Shown here one piece after another: positions 15,786 through 24,103 of a DNA stretch of 64,000 nt (positions are counted from its first letter, which is position 1; the number at the start of each line of letters is the position of its first letter). The translations under genes and the position numbers were made by a program. This stretch comes from JAGDMS01 sp050015455 (GTDB lineage: Bacteria > Desulfobacterota > Binatia > HRBIN30), in the NCBI GenBank assembly GCA_050015455.1, contig JBEKBJ010000017.1:16357-80356 (forward strand), written 5' to 3'. The notes under the pieces are model-generated. The model saw only the letters and a program-made list of their open reading frames with translations. It searched no databases and was not told the origin of the DNA.

Positions 15786-17021
15786 CTAGTCCGACGACCG
15801 GTTAGGCACCCCATGCTGGGCGATGCGCAGCATCTCCATCATCTGGCGATACTCGGAATCCGAGTAGAGCAACATCGGCTCGGACGGACCGCCTTCACCT
15901 TCAGCGGCATGCAGCGCCGCCATGATGGTATCGAACTCCTCGCTGCGAAAACGCCGCCCCCCGAGGCCGCCGATGAAAGAAAGCAGTGGCGGTGCCGGCC
16001 CGCCCCGCAAGGCACTCGCCACCTCGCTGAACAGGATGCCACCCTTGCCGATCGAGATGTTCTGATCGATCACAGCGACGGCGCGGCGGCCCCCGAGGAG
16101 CCATTCGAGCTCCTGTGCGGGGAACGGACGGATCAGCCGCAAGCGCAGCAGGCCAACCTTCTCGCCGCGGGCGCGCAAACGACCCACTTCATCTTTGCCC
16201 ACCCCGCTGAACGAGTTCGACATGACGATAACCCACTCGGCATCGTCCAGCCGATAGCTTTCGACCGCGCCGTAGCAACGGCCGAAATGGCGGCAGAACT
16301 CGCCGGTTATGGCATCGTGGACGCTCAGCGCCACCTCGGCCGATCGCTGCATCTGGTACTTGAAGAAGCTGTAGCCGCTGCCCCCGAGGACCGCGACGCC
16401 CTGCGCCATAGCATGCGAAGCGGAGAACCCCTGCGTGGGCTTATAGGCGGGAAGGAACTCGCGCACCGCCTCCACTGAGGGGACATCGACCGGCTCGCGC
16501 GTAAAGGAGAGATAAAAGCCTTCGAGGTTCACCAGGACCGGGAGTTGCACATCGGCATGCTCGGCGAGCCTATAGGCCATGAGGACCGAGTCCAGCACCT
16601 CCTGACAGGTGTCGGTGTGGATCTGCAGGAACCCGCTGTCCCGTGCCGCCAGGATCTCGTTTTGGTCCGGTTCGAGCGTGACGGGCGCGGAGAGCGTGCG
16701 TGACACGTTGAGCAGGACCAATGGCACCCGCCATCCGGCGATGGTGTAGAGCATCTCGAAGCCATACACGAGCCCCTGGCTTGAGGAGGCGGTGAACACC
16801 CGTGCCCCAGTGGCCGCTGCCGCGCCCGCTGCCGTCAGCATCGACTGCTCAGAGTCCATGGCCACCATGCGGGCCGCCAGCTCGCCGTCTCCGCTCCACT
16901 GCGCCAAGGCCTCGATGACCTCGGTCTGCGGCGTGATAGTACACACGGGGATATAATCGACTTCAGCGAGCCGCGCTCCCCACGCCGCCGCCGCGTTGCC
17001 GGTGAGAAGCTCACGTGTCAT
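15786..17021 (-). CDS. POR-like 2-oxoacid:ferredoxin oxidoreductase, alpha subunit
   Basis: 411 residues. The N-terminus LLTGNAAAAWGARLAEVDYI then PVCTITPQTEVIEALA matches PorA pyrimidine-binding subunits; ASSSQGLVYGFEMLYTIAG and ALSAPV-type segment TLSAPVTLEPDQNEI match the following conserved blocks, and GFYLSFTREPVDVPS the domain linker. The C-terminal part (NSFSGVGKDEVGRLRARG, LRLIRPFPAQEL) is the transketolase-C-like domain. ATG 17021 overlaps the gamma-delta stop by four bases (ATGA), indicating coupled translation. The natural substrate may be pyruvate or another oxoacid. Confidence 0.87.
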   Translation of the reverse strand: MTRELLTGNAAAAWGARLAEVDYIPVCTITPQTEVIEALAQWSGDGELAARMVAMDSEQSMLTAAGAAAATGARVFTASSSQGLVYGFEMLYTIAGWRVPLVLLNVSRTLSAPVTLEPDQNEILAARDSGFLQIHTDTCQEVLDSVLMAYRLAEHADVQLPVLVNLEGFYLSFTREPVDVPSVEAVREFLPAYKPTQGFSASHAMAQGVAVLGGSGYSFFKYQMQRSAEVALSVHDAITGEFCRHFGRCYGAVESYRLDDAEWVIVMSNSFSGVGKDEVGRLRARGEKVGLLRLRLIRPFPAQELEWLLGGRRAVAVIDQNISIGKGGILFSEVASALRGGPAPPLLSFIGGLGGRRFRSEEFDTIMAALHAAEGEGGPSEPMLLYSDSEYRQMMEMLRIAQHGVPNRSSD

Positions 17022-17920
17022 GCCGCATCTTCCCGACGCTCGTCAATTGCCCCCGGGGCACACTCCGTCATGCAAGCGAGGCAACCTTTACAGTGTGAGT
17101 AGTCGACGACCGGGTAGTCTTGCGAGTCAAGTTGAATCGCGCCCTCGGGACATAACGCGAAGCAAAGGAAGCAGCGGGTGCAGCGCGCCCGTTGGACCAC
17201 TGGCCGATAGGGCCGCCATCCCTCGGTGGTACGCAGCGCGGAGGTGGCCTCGGTTTCGATGGCCGGCACGGCGATGCGGGCGGGGAGCCGCGGCACAGCA
17301 AACGGCCGCGGCGGGACGGTCGCCCACGGCCGTCGCGGGTCCGACAGGCCCACCGAGGGTGCGGCATCATACGCCCTCTCGGTCGCCCGCAGGTTACACG
17401 CGATCAGCTCCTGGCTCAGGCGGATTGCGGCCAGTTCGGTCCCCACCGCCTCCGCCACCCGGTTCCACGGTGTGAGTGCGGCGGCTTTGAGCGTGAAGCC
17501 GGCGATCGGCGCGCTCAGCAGCTGATGCCCGAGCAGATCGAGCACGATGGACGTAACGTCCATGATCACCATCTGCGCGGGGGTCTGGTACCGATCCCCA
17601 AGCTCGTCGCTGCTGTGGGTACTATTCACGAGTAAGAGGCTGCCCTCATCGAGCCCGCTGAGCACAGCCGCGTCCGGCTGTGCCAGTAACGAGGAGTCCA
17701 TCACGACGCCAACGTCAGGGCGTTCGACGTAGCCCCGCTCGTAAATAGGCCCGTTGCTGAAGCGCGTGGACGCGACGACGGGCGCGCCGCGCCTTTCGGC
17801 GCCGTATAATGGCGAGTCCTGGACCGTCGACCCGCCAAGGAAGACAGCTCGGCTGACGATCCGGCTCGCCAGCCGCACCCCCTCCCCGCCACGGCCGTGG
17901 AATCGGATGTGACGAACCAT
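17018..17920 (-). CDS. POR-like oxidoreductase, fused gamma-delta subunit
   Basis: 300 residues from ATG 17920, which follows ccagaggtgggc; the longer frame (to 17953) lacks such a site. Residues 1-185 are a gamma domain (MVRHIRFHGRGGEGVRLASR, then DSPLYGAERRGAPVVAS). After a Pro/Arg-rich linker, the last ~75 residues are a delta ferredoxin with CTRCFLCFALCPEGAI and CKGCLACMTECAPGAI. In many bacteria these are separate genes; here one chain links the CoA-closing domain to the electron outlet. First gene of the operon. Confidence 0.87.
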   Translation of the reverse strand: MVRHIRFHGRGGEGVRLASRIVSRAVFLGGSTVQDSPLYGAERRGAPVVASTRFSNGPIYERGYVERPDVGVVMDSSLLAQPDAAVLSGLDEGSLLLVNSTHSSDELGDRYQTPAQMVIMDVTSIVLDLLGHQLLSAPIAGFTLKAAALTPWNRVAEAVGTELAAIRLSQELIACNLRATERAYDAAPSVGLSDPRRPWATVPPRPFAVPRLPARIAVPAIETEATSALRTTEGWRPYRPVVQRARCTRCFLCFALCPEGAIQLDSQDYPVVDYSHCKGCLACMTECAPGAIDERREDAA

Positions 17921-18126
17921 GCCCACCTCTGGTGGCAAAGCTGCCAACCCCATGCCAGACCTGCATTTTGCGCCGAAGCGGTTCCGAGTCGAACTGTCAC
18001 TCCTAGGATTGCCAAACGGCTGTGCCGCGCTTCCCGGCGCTGCGAAACGGCTAATGGATACAAAACTACCGAGCGGTCAGCCGGTTCTTGTCCGTGCTGC
18101 CGTAGCGAGTGCCTTCATCGGCGCCG

Positions 18127-19392
18127 TCAGTGCCCCACCGAGATCAGGTGTGCGATCGAGAACACCTCCGGAAGGTTGCCCGATGCATACGCGGTGGGGG
18201 AATGCTCCCCGCTGTTGAAATACCAGGCGTCCGGATCGGGTGATGCAGGACCGGGGATCATGATGATCGTGGCGTGGCTAAGCTGAGTATCGATCATGGT
18301 GGCGGAGGTGAACCCCATTTCGTCGTCGTACACGACCTTCGAGTCCGGCCGCGCCTGCTTGCGAAAGGAGAAATACTCCATCCACACCTTCCACAGCTCG
18401 CCCCTGTGATCGTAAATGTCGGAATACATCACCACCCAGGCCTCGGCGTCGATGTAGATCACCCGCTTTCCGTAAGCATATTGCGGCAGTTTCGACACCC
18501 CCTCGATCACGTACGCGCGGCGTTTCTCCCAGTTATCGCAGTAAACGAAGTCGGCGCCGCCTGGGCAGCGCTGCACCGGATAGTGCTCCCGGTGGATGAC
18601 ACCGAGCACCTCCTTGACACCGAGGAGTTTCCACTCGCTCCAAGCAATGTGGCCACTGTAGCCAAAGTAGGAATCCTGATCGGTGTCCTGGCCGAACAGT
18701 GAATCGCTCCGCTGTGCCGTCGACATCCGGCGGGTGCGGCGGAGGGCCGGGATGTAGATCCAGTTATCGTCTTGCCGCGCGGCACTGATATAGCGGATGT
18801 CGAGTGACCCAATCCCCTTCATGTCGAAAGGCGAGACGATCGGGCTTAGGATCTCCTTATAGCGCACCTGCTCCGGGTTGGGCATCTCGGGTTTGGGGTC
18901 GGCGAAGAGCCGCCCGTTGTAGTACAGCCGCCGCAACTCCCCGACCACGAACTCACGATCCGGCACCATGGGCGAGGTGTACGTCATCGGACCGCTCGGC
19001 ACCTGAAAGTCACGCTCGAGAACGTCATCGGTGATGAGCGGCTTGTACTGGTAGTTCCACATGATCTTAATGGCCGCGTCGGGATCGTTGACGTCGATGT
19101 TGGGAAAGGGCATGCCGGCGACATAGTTCTGGAGCGTGTTGCCGTCCGCCGAGATGCGCACCTGGCCAGCGTTGGCCTCCGTTGCCGCCCGGTACGCGCG
19201 CGGCCAATCGACTCTCTTGGTGGCTACGATGTTCATGGTCATCCCGTGGTCCACGCACCAAGCGACGCCGGGACCGACCAGATCGCGTACCTTGTCGGAG
19301 TTTGCCTTAGTGATGACATCCCCAGGCTGCACGTCGGCTAACGCCAGAGATGCCGTGAAGACCACCGCAGCAACAGATGCAAGCCGTTTCAT
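18127..19392 (-). CDS. DUF1329 outer-membrane-associated protein
   Basis: 421 residues from ATG 19392, which follows agaaggag and opens a clear signal peptide (MKRLASVAAVVFTASLALAD). The body has the DUF1329 hallmarks: a long beta-rich domain with YIPALRRTRRMSTAQRSDSL followed by DSYFGYSGHIAWSEWKLLG, and a later strand pair YIDAEAWVVMYSDIYDHRGE. The fold resembles LolA/LolB-like outer-membrane lipoprotein-sorting proteins, and the family often accompanies RND exporters and aromatic or steroid degradation genes. Here no RND gene is adjacent. Secretion to the periplasm or outer membrane is well supported; exact function is not known. Confidence 0.88.
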   Translation of the reverse strand: MKRLASVAAVVFTASLALADVQPGDVITKANSDKVRDLVGPGVAWCVDHGMTMNIVATKRVDWPRAYRAATEANAGQVRISADGNTLQNYVAGMPFPNIDVNDPDAAIKIMWNYQYKPLITDDVLERDFQVPSGPMTYTSPMVPDREFVVGELRRLYYNGRLFADPKPEMPNPEQVRYKEILSPIVSPFDMKGIGSLDIRYISAARQDDNWIYIPALRRTRRMSTAQRSDSLFGQDTDQDSYFGYSGHIAWSEWKLLGVKEVLGVIHREHYPVQRCPGGADFVYCDNWEKRRAYVIEGVSKLPQYAYGKRVIYIDAEAWVVMYSDIYDHRGELWKVWMEYFSFRKQARPDSKVVYDDEMGFTSATMIDTQLSHATIIMIPGPASPDPDAWYFNSGEHSPTAYASGNLPEVFSIAHLISVGH

Positions 19393-19845
19393 AATACGAC
19401 TCCTTCTTGCTTCGAGCTGGTTGGATGACGCGTACACCGGTATCAGGTCGGCAGCAATTGATACCAGCATCCCCACCTCTCAAATGTGGGTGGCTCGGTC
19501 ACGCTTCGCGCCTGCACGTAAACACCACGTCCTTGCCGACTGAGGGCAAGGTACTCCGACCAATCCGCTCGCACCATGTGTGCCAGTCATCGGGCCGCGC
19601 CAGTGGGTGCACCGCGACACAAACGCGGCCCAACTGCTGGCAGACATGAGAACCAAAGTGCTTCTGTTTCCCAGAAACGCGCAGACGGGAACGTTTTCTT
19701 ATCGTTCACCTGAGCGACCGCTTTTCGCACAGAGAGCGCCGTCCTCGGCACGAGCCCGCTTGAGAACTTAGGCCAAATGTGGTCCCTTTCAACATGATGC
19801 AGGAAGGTGGCACAAGCGCCCTCGCCAGAACCAGGAGTGTTTCGG
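19393..19845. other. Divergent intergenic region
   Basis: About 450 bases between the DUF1329 gene (-) and the CBS gene (+). No frame resembles a protein. The ribosome-binding sites of both flanking genes lie at its ends; no clear promoter pair or operator was identified. Confidence 0.55.
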
Positions 19846-20298
19846 ATGGAAATCCAGAAGTGGCTGAAGTATCCCGTACATTGTGTGAAGCCGTTGGATT
19901 CGATCCAGCATGCGCGGGACATCATGGAGACGCGGCGCATCAACCAATTGGCCGTAGTGGCTGGGGGCCAGCTGGTAGGCATCCTCACCGACCGTGACCT
20001 GCGCGCCGCCTATCCCTCGGTGTTCGACTCTCCGGTGCTGGGCAGCCGAAAACCGCGCACTTCCGCCACCGATCCGAAAGCCGTTACCGTGGAGATGGTA
20101 ATGACCACGAACGTGCTGACCCTGACGCCGCACGATTCCATGGTCGACGCCGCGCGCTTGATGCGCCGCGAGCGCATCGGTGCAGTACCGATTGTGGACG
20201 GCAACCGGTTGGTCGGCATCCTGACCCGAAGCGACGTGCTGGATGCCTTTGTAGCACTGGCGCGATCGGTGTCGCCCGAGCAACATGGCTCCAGGTGA
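19846..20298 (+). CDS. CBS-domain pair protein
   Basis: 150 residues from ATG 19846, eight bases after aggag. Two CBS motifs in tandem: residues 1-60 (PVHCVKPLDSIQHARDIMET, NQLAVV, GILTDRDLR) and 80-140 (VMTTNVLTLTPHDSMVDAAR, IGAVPIVDG, GILTRSDVLDAF). The pair forms a Bateman module that binds adenosine nucleotides and acts as an energy or signal sensor. No catalytic domain is attached, as in AcuB-like stand-alone proteins. The partner enzyme cannot be named from context. Confidence 0.85.
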   Translation: MEIQKWLKYPVHCVKPLDSIQHARDIMETRRINQLAVVAGGQLVGILTDRDLRAAYPSVFDSPVLGSRKPRTSATDPKAVTVEMVMTTNVLTLTPHDSMVDAARLMRRERIGAVPIVDGNRLVGILTRSDVLDAFVALARSVSPEQHGSR

Positions 20299-20509
20299 CC
20301 TGCACTCTCGGCCTGTCACACCGCTCCGCCTCCGGCCGGGACGGGCGGGGCTGGTGTACGCCGCACTACTGCTGCTGGTTGCCGCCGCTCCCGGCTGTAG
20401 CCGTGATGCGGCGCCGTCCGGCGACAGCGGCAAGGGCGCTCAAGTCTCCCGTGCCGAACGCAGCCCTGCCTTCCGTAACCTCGGCAAGCGTGCCGAGAGC
20501 CAGCTCTGA
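20285..20509 (+). CDS. Possible small lipoprotein
   Basis: 74 residues overlapping the CBS gene end by 14 bases. A positively charged N-terminus is followed by a hydrophobic run and a lipobox-like LLLVAAAPGCSRD, after which the chain is polar. This is the expected layout of a short lipoprotein, but the frame lies in GC-rich sequence where chance frames are common and no family is recognised. Confidence 0.35.
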   Translation: MAPGDLHSRPVTPLRLRPGRAGLVYAALLLLVAAAPGCSRDAAPSGDSGKGAQVSRAERSPAFRNLGKRAESQL

Positions 20510-20555
20510 CTCTACGGCACGCTGACCTACCACCGAAGCGTGCGCCGCGAAACGA

Positions 20556-21521
20556 TTAGAAATGATGCGTCCAGCGCACGTTGAAGCGTGACCCTTCCGG
20601 CCGATTCTCTGCCTGCGTCTCGAAATAGGCGTTGAAGAACAGGTGATCGTTTTGTGAGAAACTGTAGAGTACGCCCGGGCCAATGCCCAGCACCTGTTCG
20701 CGCGAGTTGGGTATACCGTGCCCGTCGACCTGGGCGTTGGTGAACTGCTTAAGATAGTAGCCGTTCACGCCCGCGCGCAGCTGGTGCGGCAGCAGCTCAT
20801 ACTCCGAAGCGAAGTTGATGTGAAATGCCTGACCCGCCTGCGTGTCGCCCGCGGTCGGAAAGAACGTCTTGTTCGGGCTTTCGTTGTCGGCGTTCCACAG
20901 GTAGTGCAAGCGCCACGAAAGTGTCCACTCGGGAAGAAAGAAGACCGTCGCCGCCCAGTACGGATCGAACGAGTAGAAGTTCGATCCGGGGTTCAGTACC
21001 CGATCATCACGGTACTTGCCCGTCGGAATCAGGTTCTGGAGCTCGATGCGGTGCATGAAAATGGGGCCGTTGGCGCCCATGATCGGGTCCCACTGAAGGT
21101 AAGGCCCGATCAAGATGTCGCCTAGTCCGCTGGTCGCGTTCAGCACGGGAACCTTCCCGGGTTGCACATCCACAGCGACGAGCGGCACGATCACGTCGAT
21201 ACCCCACTTCCCTCCGAGCAGCACCGGCTGATTCGATTGGTAGATAAATTGGTTCAAGCTCACCCACGCGTCGAGGCTGCCGAGCAGCGGCGTCTTGCCA
21301 CCATGCTGATCCCTGAAGGTGCCGGCCGTGATGTACTGGACGTACTCCTGGAAGTAGAAGCCCGGCCCGGCGGGTGGCCCACCGTCGAGGAAACTGGTGA
21401 AGCCGAGGTTCAACCCCAACGGCAACGCTTGTTGCGCCGTCAGCCGGGTGGGCAGCACTCCCAGCAAGCAAAGCCCGGCCACCATAACTATCCCCCTCAC
21501 CTGAAACACCCCTCGTCTCAT
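20556..21521 (-). CDS. MetA/SphA-type outer-membrane channel-like protein
   Basis: 321 residues from ATG 21521, preceded by aaggagg. An N-terminal signal peptide (to about LTAQQ) is followed by a protein made almost wholly of alternating amphipathic strands: QEYVQYITAGTFRD, QNLIPTGKYRDD, PGSNFYSFDPYWAATVFFLP, and a final strand ending in Phe (FNVRWTHHF), typical of an outer-membrane barrel. The sequence resembles the phenol-degradation MetA family, thought to move hydrophobic substrates across the outer membrane. No degradation genes are adjacent, so the cargo is unknown. Confidence 0.78.
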   Translation of the reverse strand: MRRGVFQVRGIVMVAGLCLLGVLPTRLTAQQALPLGLNLGFTSFLDGGPPAGPGFYFQEYVQYITAGTFRDQHGGKTPLLGSLDAWVSLNQFIYQSNQPVLLGGKWGIDVIVPLVAVDVQPGKVPVLNATSGLGDILIGPYLQWDPIMGANGPIFMHRIELQNLIPTGKYRDDRVLNPGSNFYSFDPYWAATVFFLPEWTLSWRLHYLWNADNESPNKTFFPTAGDTQAGQAFHINFASEYELLPHQLRAGVNGYYLKQFTNAQVDGHGIPNSREQVLGIGPGVLYSFSQNDHLFFNAYFETQAENRPEGSRFNVRWTHHF

Positions 21522-21631
21522 ACATCCTCCTTTCCGTTCGAGCGCGGATGTAGCGCGCTCCGCTTGCACTTCGACACGGTTTTACATACCCCTTGCACCT
21601 ACGGCAGATTGCGGCCCGAAAGGAGCATTCA

Positions 21632-23002
21632 ATGACAGATCGAACCAAGTACCTGCTCGACGAGAAGGACATCCCGACAGTGTGGTACAACATCCAAGCC
21701 GATCTTCCCGAACCCCTCCCGCCCGTTTTGCATCCGGGCACCCACAAACCGATCGGGCCTGATGACCTGGCCCCGTTATTTCCGATGGGACTGATTGAGC
21801 AGGAAGTCTCCACCCGGCGCGAGATCGACATCCCGGGCGAAGTCATCGACATGTACCGCCTGTGGCGGCCCAGCCCGCTCTACCGCGCGCACCGACTGGA
21901 GAAGGCGCTCGATACCCCGGCGCGCATTTACTACAACTACGAAGGCTTCAGCCCCTCTGGCTCCCACAAAACCAACACCTCTGTTGCGCAGGCCTATTAC
22001 AGCAAGGTGGAAGGCGTCAAGCGGATCGCCACCGAGACCGGGGCCGGCCAATGGGGTTCGGCGCTTGCCATGGCCTGCCAGTTCTTCGGCCTCGACTGCA
22101 AAGTCTTCATGGTCAGAATAAGCTACGACCAAAAGCCATACCGAAAAGCCATGATGGAGACTTTCGGCGCCCAGGTGAGTGCCAGCCCCAGCCGCGAGAC
22201 CGCGTCGGGTCGCGCCATCCTGGAGAAGGATCCCAACTGCAACGGATCATTGGGCATCGCCATCTCCGAGGCGGTCGAGGTGGCCGCGCAAGACCCTAGA
22301 ACCAAGTACGCCCTCGGCAGCGTCTTGAACCACGTGCTTTTGCACCAGACGGTAGTCGGCCAGGAGACCATCGCCAAGCTCAAACTGGCGAATGACTGGC
22401 CCGACGTCATCATCGGCTGCACCGGCGGCGGATCGAACTTCGCCGGCATCGCGTTTCCGTTCATCGGCCGCAAGTTCCGCGGCGAAGATAAGGGCGAACG
22501 GATCATCGCGGTCGAGCCGTCGGCGTGCCCGTCGCTCACCAAAGGAAGGCACACCTATGACTTTGGCGACACCGCGCACCTGACGCCCTTGGTAAAGATG
22601 CACACATTGGGCAGCACGTTCGTGCCGCCGGGGATTCATGCCGGCGGCCTGCGCTACCACGGCATGGCGCCGCTGGTCTCGCACCTGGTGAAGCTCGGCG
22701 AAATGGAAGCCACCGCCGTGCCGCAGCTCGAAATCTTCGACGCCGCCGTGCGCTTCGCGCGCGCCGAGGGCATCATCCCGGCCCCCGAGCCGGCGCACGC
22801 CATCGCCGTCGTCATTCGCGAGGCACTCAAGTGTAAAGCCGAGGGGAAGAGCCGGGTGATCCTATTCAACCTCTGCGGCCACGGGCATTTCGACATGCAG
22901 GCCTACATGGATTACTTCGCCAACAAGCTGCGTGATTACGAGTACCCCGAGCATGAGGTCGCCATGGCCCTGGCCGGCTTGCCCAGCGTGGAAGCGGTGT
23001 GA
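21632..23002 (+). CDS. trpB2: Tryptophan synthase beta-like PLP enzyme (TrpB2)
   Basis: 456 residues from ATG 21632, after aaaggagc. The PLP lysine lies in FSPSGSHKTNTSVAQAYY, the catalytic Glu region in ATETGAGQWGSALAMAC, and the phosphate cradle in CTGGGSNFAG. The N-terminal extension (YNIQADLPEPLPPVLHPGTH) and length mark the TrpB2 subgroup rather than TrpB1. TrpB2 condenses indole with serine, or acts as a phosphoserine-using or salvage enzyme, and often works without TrpA. There is no trpA or trp operon here; it stands alone, opposite the barrel-protein gene with a shared upstream region. Confidence 0.92.
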   Translation: MTDRTKYLLDEKDIPTVWYNIQADLPEPLPPVLHPGTHKPIGPDDLAPLFPMGLIEQEVSTRREIDIPGEVIDMYRLWRPSPLYRAHRLEKALDTPARIYYNYEGFSPSGSHKTNTSVAQAYYSKVEGVKRIATETGAGQWGSALAMACQFFGLDCKVFMVRISYDQKPYRKAMMETFGAQVSASPSRETASGRAILEKDPNCNGSLGIAISEAVEVAAQDPRTKYALGSVLNHVLLHQTVVGQETIAKLKLANDWPDVIIGCTGGGSNFAGIAFPFIGRKFRGEDKGERIIAVEPSACPSLTKGRHTYDFGDTAHLTPLVKMHTLGSTFVPPGIHAGGLRYHGMAPLVSHLVKLGEMEATAVPQLEIFDAAVRFARAEGIIPAPEPAHAIAVVIREALKCKAEGKSRVILFNLCGHGHFDMQAYMDYFANKLRDYEYPEHEVAMALAGLPSVEAV

Positions 23003-23397
23003 AGATCTGAGGTGCCCGCATGCAAACGATACCCATCTAAGGTCGGCATGGCTGCGACGCTCATCCTCTCCTTGTTGTTGGGCCGATAAGCGAAGGTGGG
23101 GGTGGGGGTGTAAGGCGGCGGTGCCGAGTTTGCCAGAATAATCACGCACGCCATCGATTTCATCTTCGCCCGGCCTGAAACACGTCGTCGCGTCACAACT
23201 CGACGGGCACCTCGATACGCGCCCTGGGAAGACGGGCACTACTCTCGGGGTGAGCGGAGAGATCGTCTGTCACTCTATTTGGCGAGATTCAGTAACCATT
23301 CTCCCGCCGCAACTGGCAGAAGGGTCGCCGTTTTACCGGCGCTCGTGCCGCACCTCGGCTACGACGATCTTGACGCGGAACCTGGTCTGCTTCTACA
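23003..23397. other. Gene-free region downstream of trpB2
   Basis: About 395 bases between the ends of trpB2 (+) and the PIN toxin gene (-), so convergent. No frame with family resemblance and no convincing terminator hairpin were found. Confidence 0.55.
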
Positions 23398-23778
23398 TCA
23401 CGTCGCCAGAACCTGCGCGCCGTAGCGGCGAAATCGGCTATCGTGCGTGACCAGGATCAGATCTTCCATCTGTGCTTGCGCGATGAGCATGCGGTCGAAC
23501 GGATCATCGTGATGTTGGGGCAGTGCGCCCGCGCTCTGCGCATGGCGCGCGGTGATCGCCAACTCGGCAAACCCATTCGCCGCGATCTCGGCCACCAGAT
23601 CACTGTCTCGCACGTCAAGCCGTCCGAGCTTCGCCTTGATGGCGATTTCCCAAATGGTGGCGGCGCTCACGTGGACGATCGCGTGCGGCTCGCGAATCGC
23701 GTCGCGCGCCGCCGTGCACAGCTTGCGGTCGTCGCTGAGCCACCACAGGAACGCATGCGTGTCCAGCAACAACCTCAT
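23398..23778 (-). CDS. PIN-domain ribonuclease toxin (VapC-like)
   Basis: 126 residues. Acidic active-site residues are in place: LLLDTHAFLWWLSDD (first Asp), ATIWEIAIK (Glu), HDDPFDRMLIAQA (Asp cluster) and THDSRFRRYG (last Asp). The LDTHAFLWW start is typical of type II toxins paired with Phd/YefM-type antitoxins. It overlaps the antitoxin gene by four bases, so translation is coupled and the antitoxin comes first. Such toxins cleave tRNA or rRNA when freed from the antitoxin. Confidence 0.9.
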   Translation of the reverse strand: MRLLLDTHAFLWWLSDDRKLCTAARDAIREPHAIVHVSAATIWEIAIKAKLGRLDVRDSDLVAEIAANGFAELAITARHAQSAGALPQHHDDPFDRMLIAQAQMEDLILVTHDSRFRRYGAQVLAT

Positions 23779-24011
23779 TTCGTCCTCATGCCGAACGCCT
23801 TCGCAATCGCCTTCGGCAGCGGCGCGTCGAAATCCTTGCCGATGCGAATGCGCCCTTTCAGCCGGCCGGGCTTTCGTTCATGTGGCGAGACGGCAATCAG
23901 CTTCGCTACCGGCTTGCCGTCCTTGGCAATCACGATCTCCTCCCCATGCGACACGCGAGAGAGCAGCCGCGAGAGATGCGTCTTCGCCTCGTGCACGTTC
24001 ACCATATCCAT
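23775..24011 (-). CDS. Phd/YefM-family antitoxin
   Basis: 78 residues from ATG 24011 (a GTG at 24017 and an ATG at 24005 are alternatives; no strong ribosome-binding site decides). VNVHEAKTHLSRLLSRV then GEEIVIAKDGKPVAKL is the DNA-binding Phd fold; the Lys/Arg-rich C-terminal tail (GRLKGRIRIGKDFDAPLPKA) should wrap the PIN toxin. It likely autorepresses the pair; the operator was not identified. Confidence 0.87.
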   Translation of the reverse strand: MDMVNVHEAKTHLSRLLSRVSHGEEIVIAKDGKPVAKLIAVSPHERKPGRLKGRIRIGKDFDAPLPKAIAKAFGMRTK

Positions 24012-24103
24012 GAGCACCGAATAGGCGGTTAGCTAAGCTTAGTCAACTGGGCATCAGCAACGCCTGCGTCCAGCTCCCAGTGGCCGCCGCGGATGCGCGA
24101 GAT

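Noticed and set aside
23443..24024. Long plus-strand frame opposite the PIN/antitoxin pair
   Set aside because: It is a shadow of the Phd/PIN genes, whose motifs and four-base overlap are clear on the other strand.
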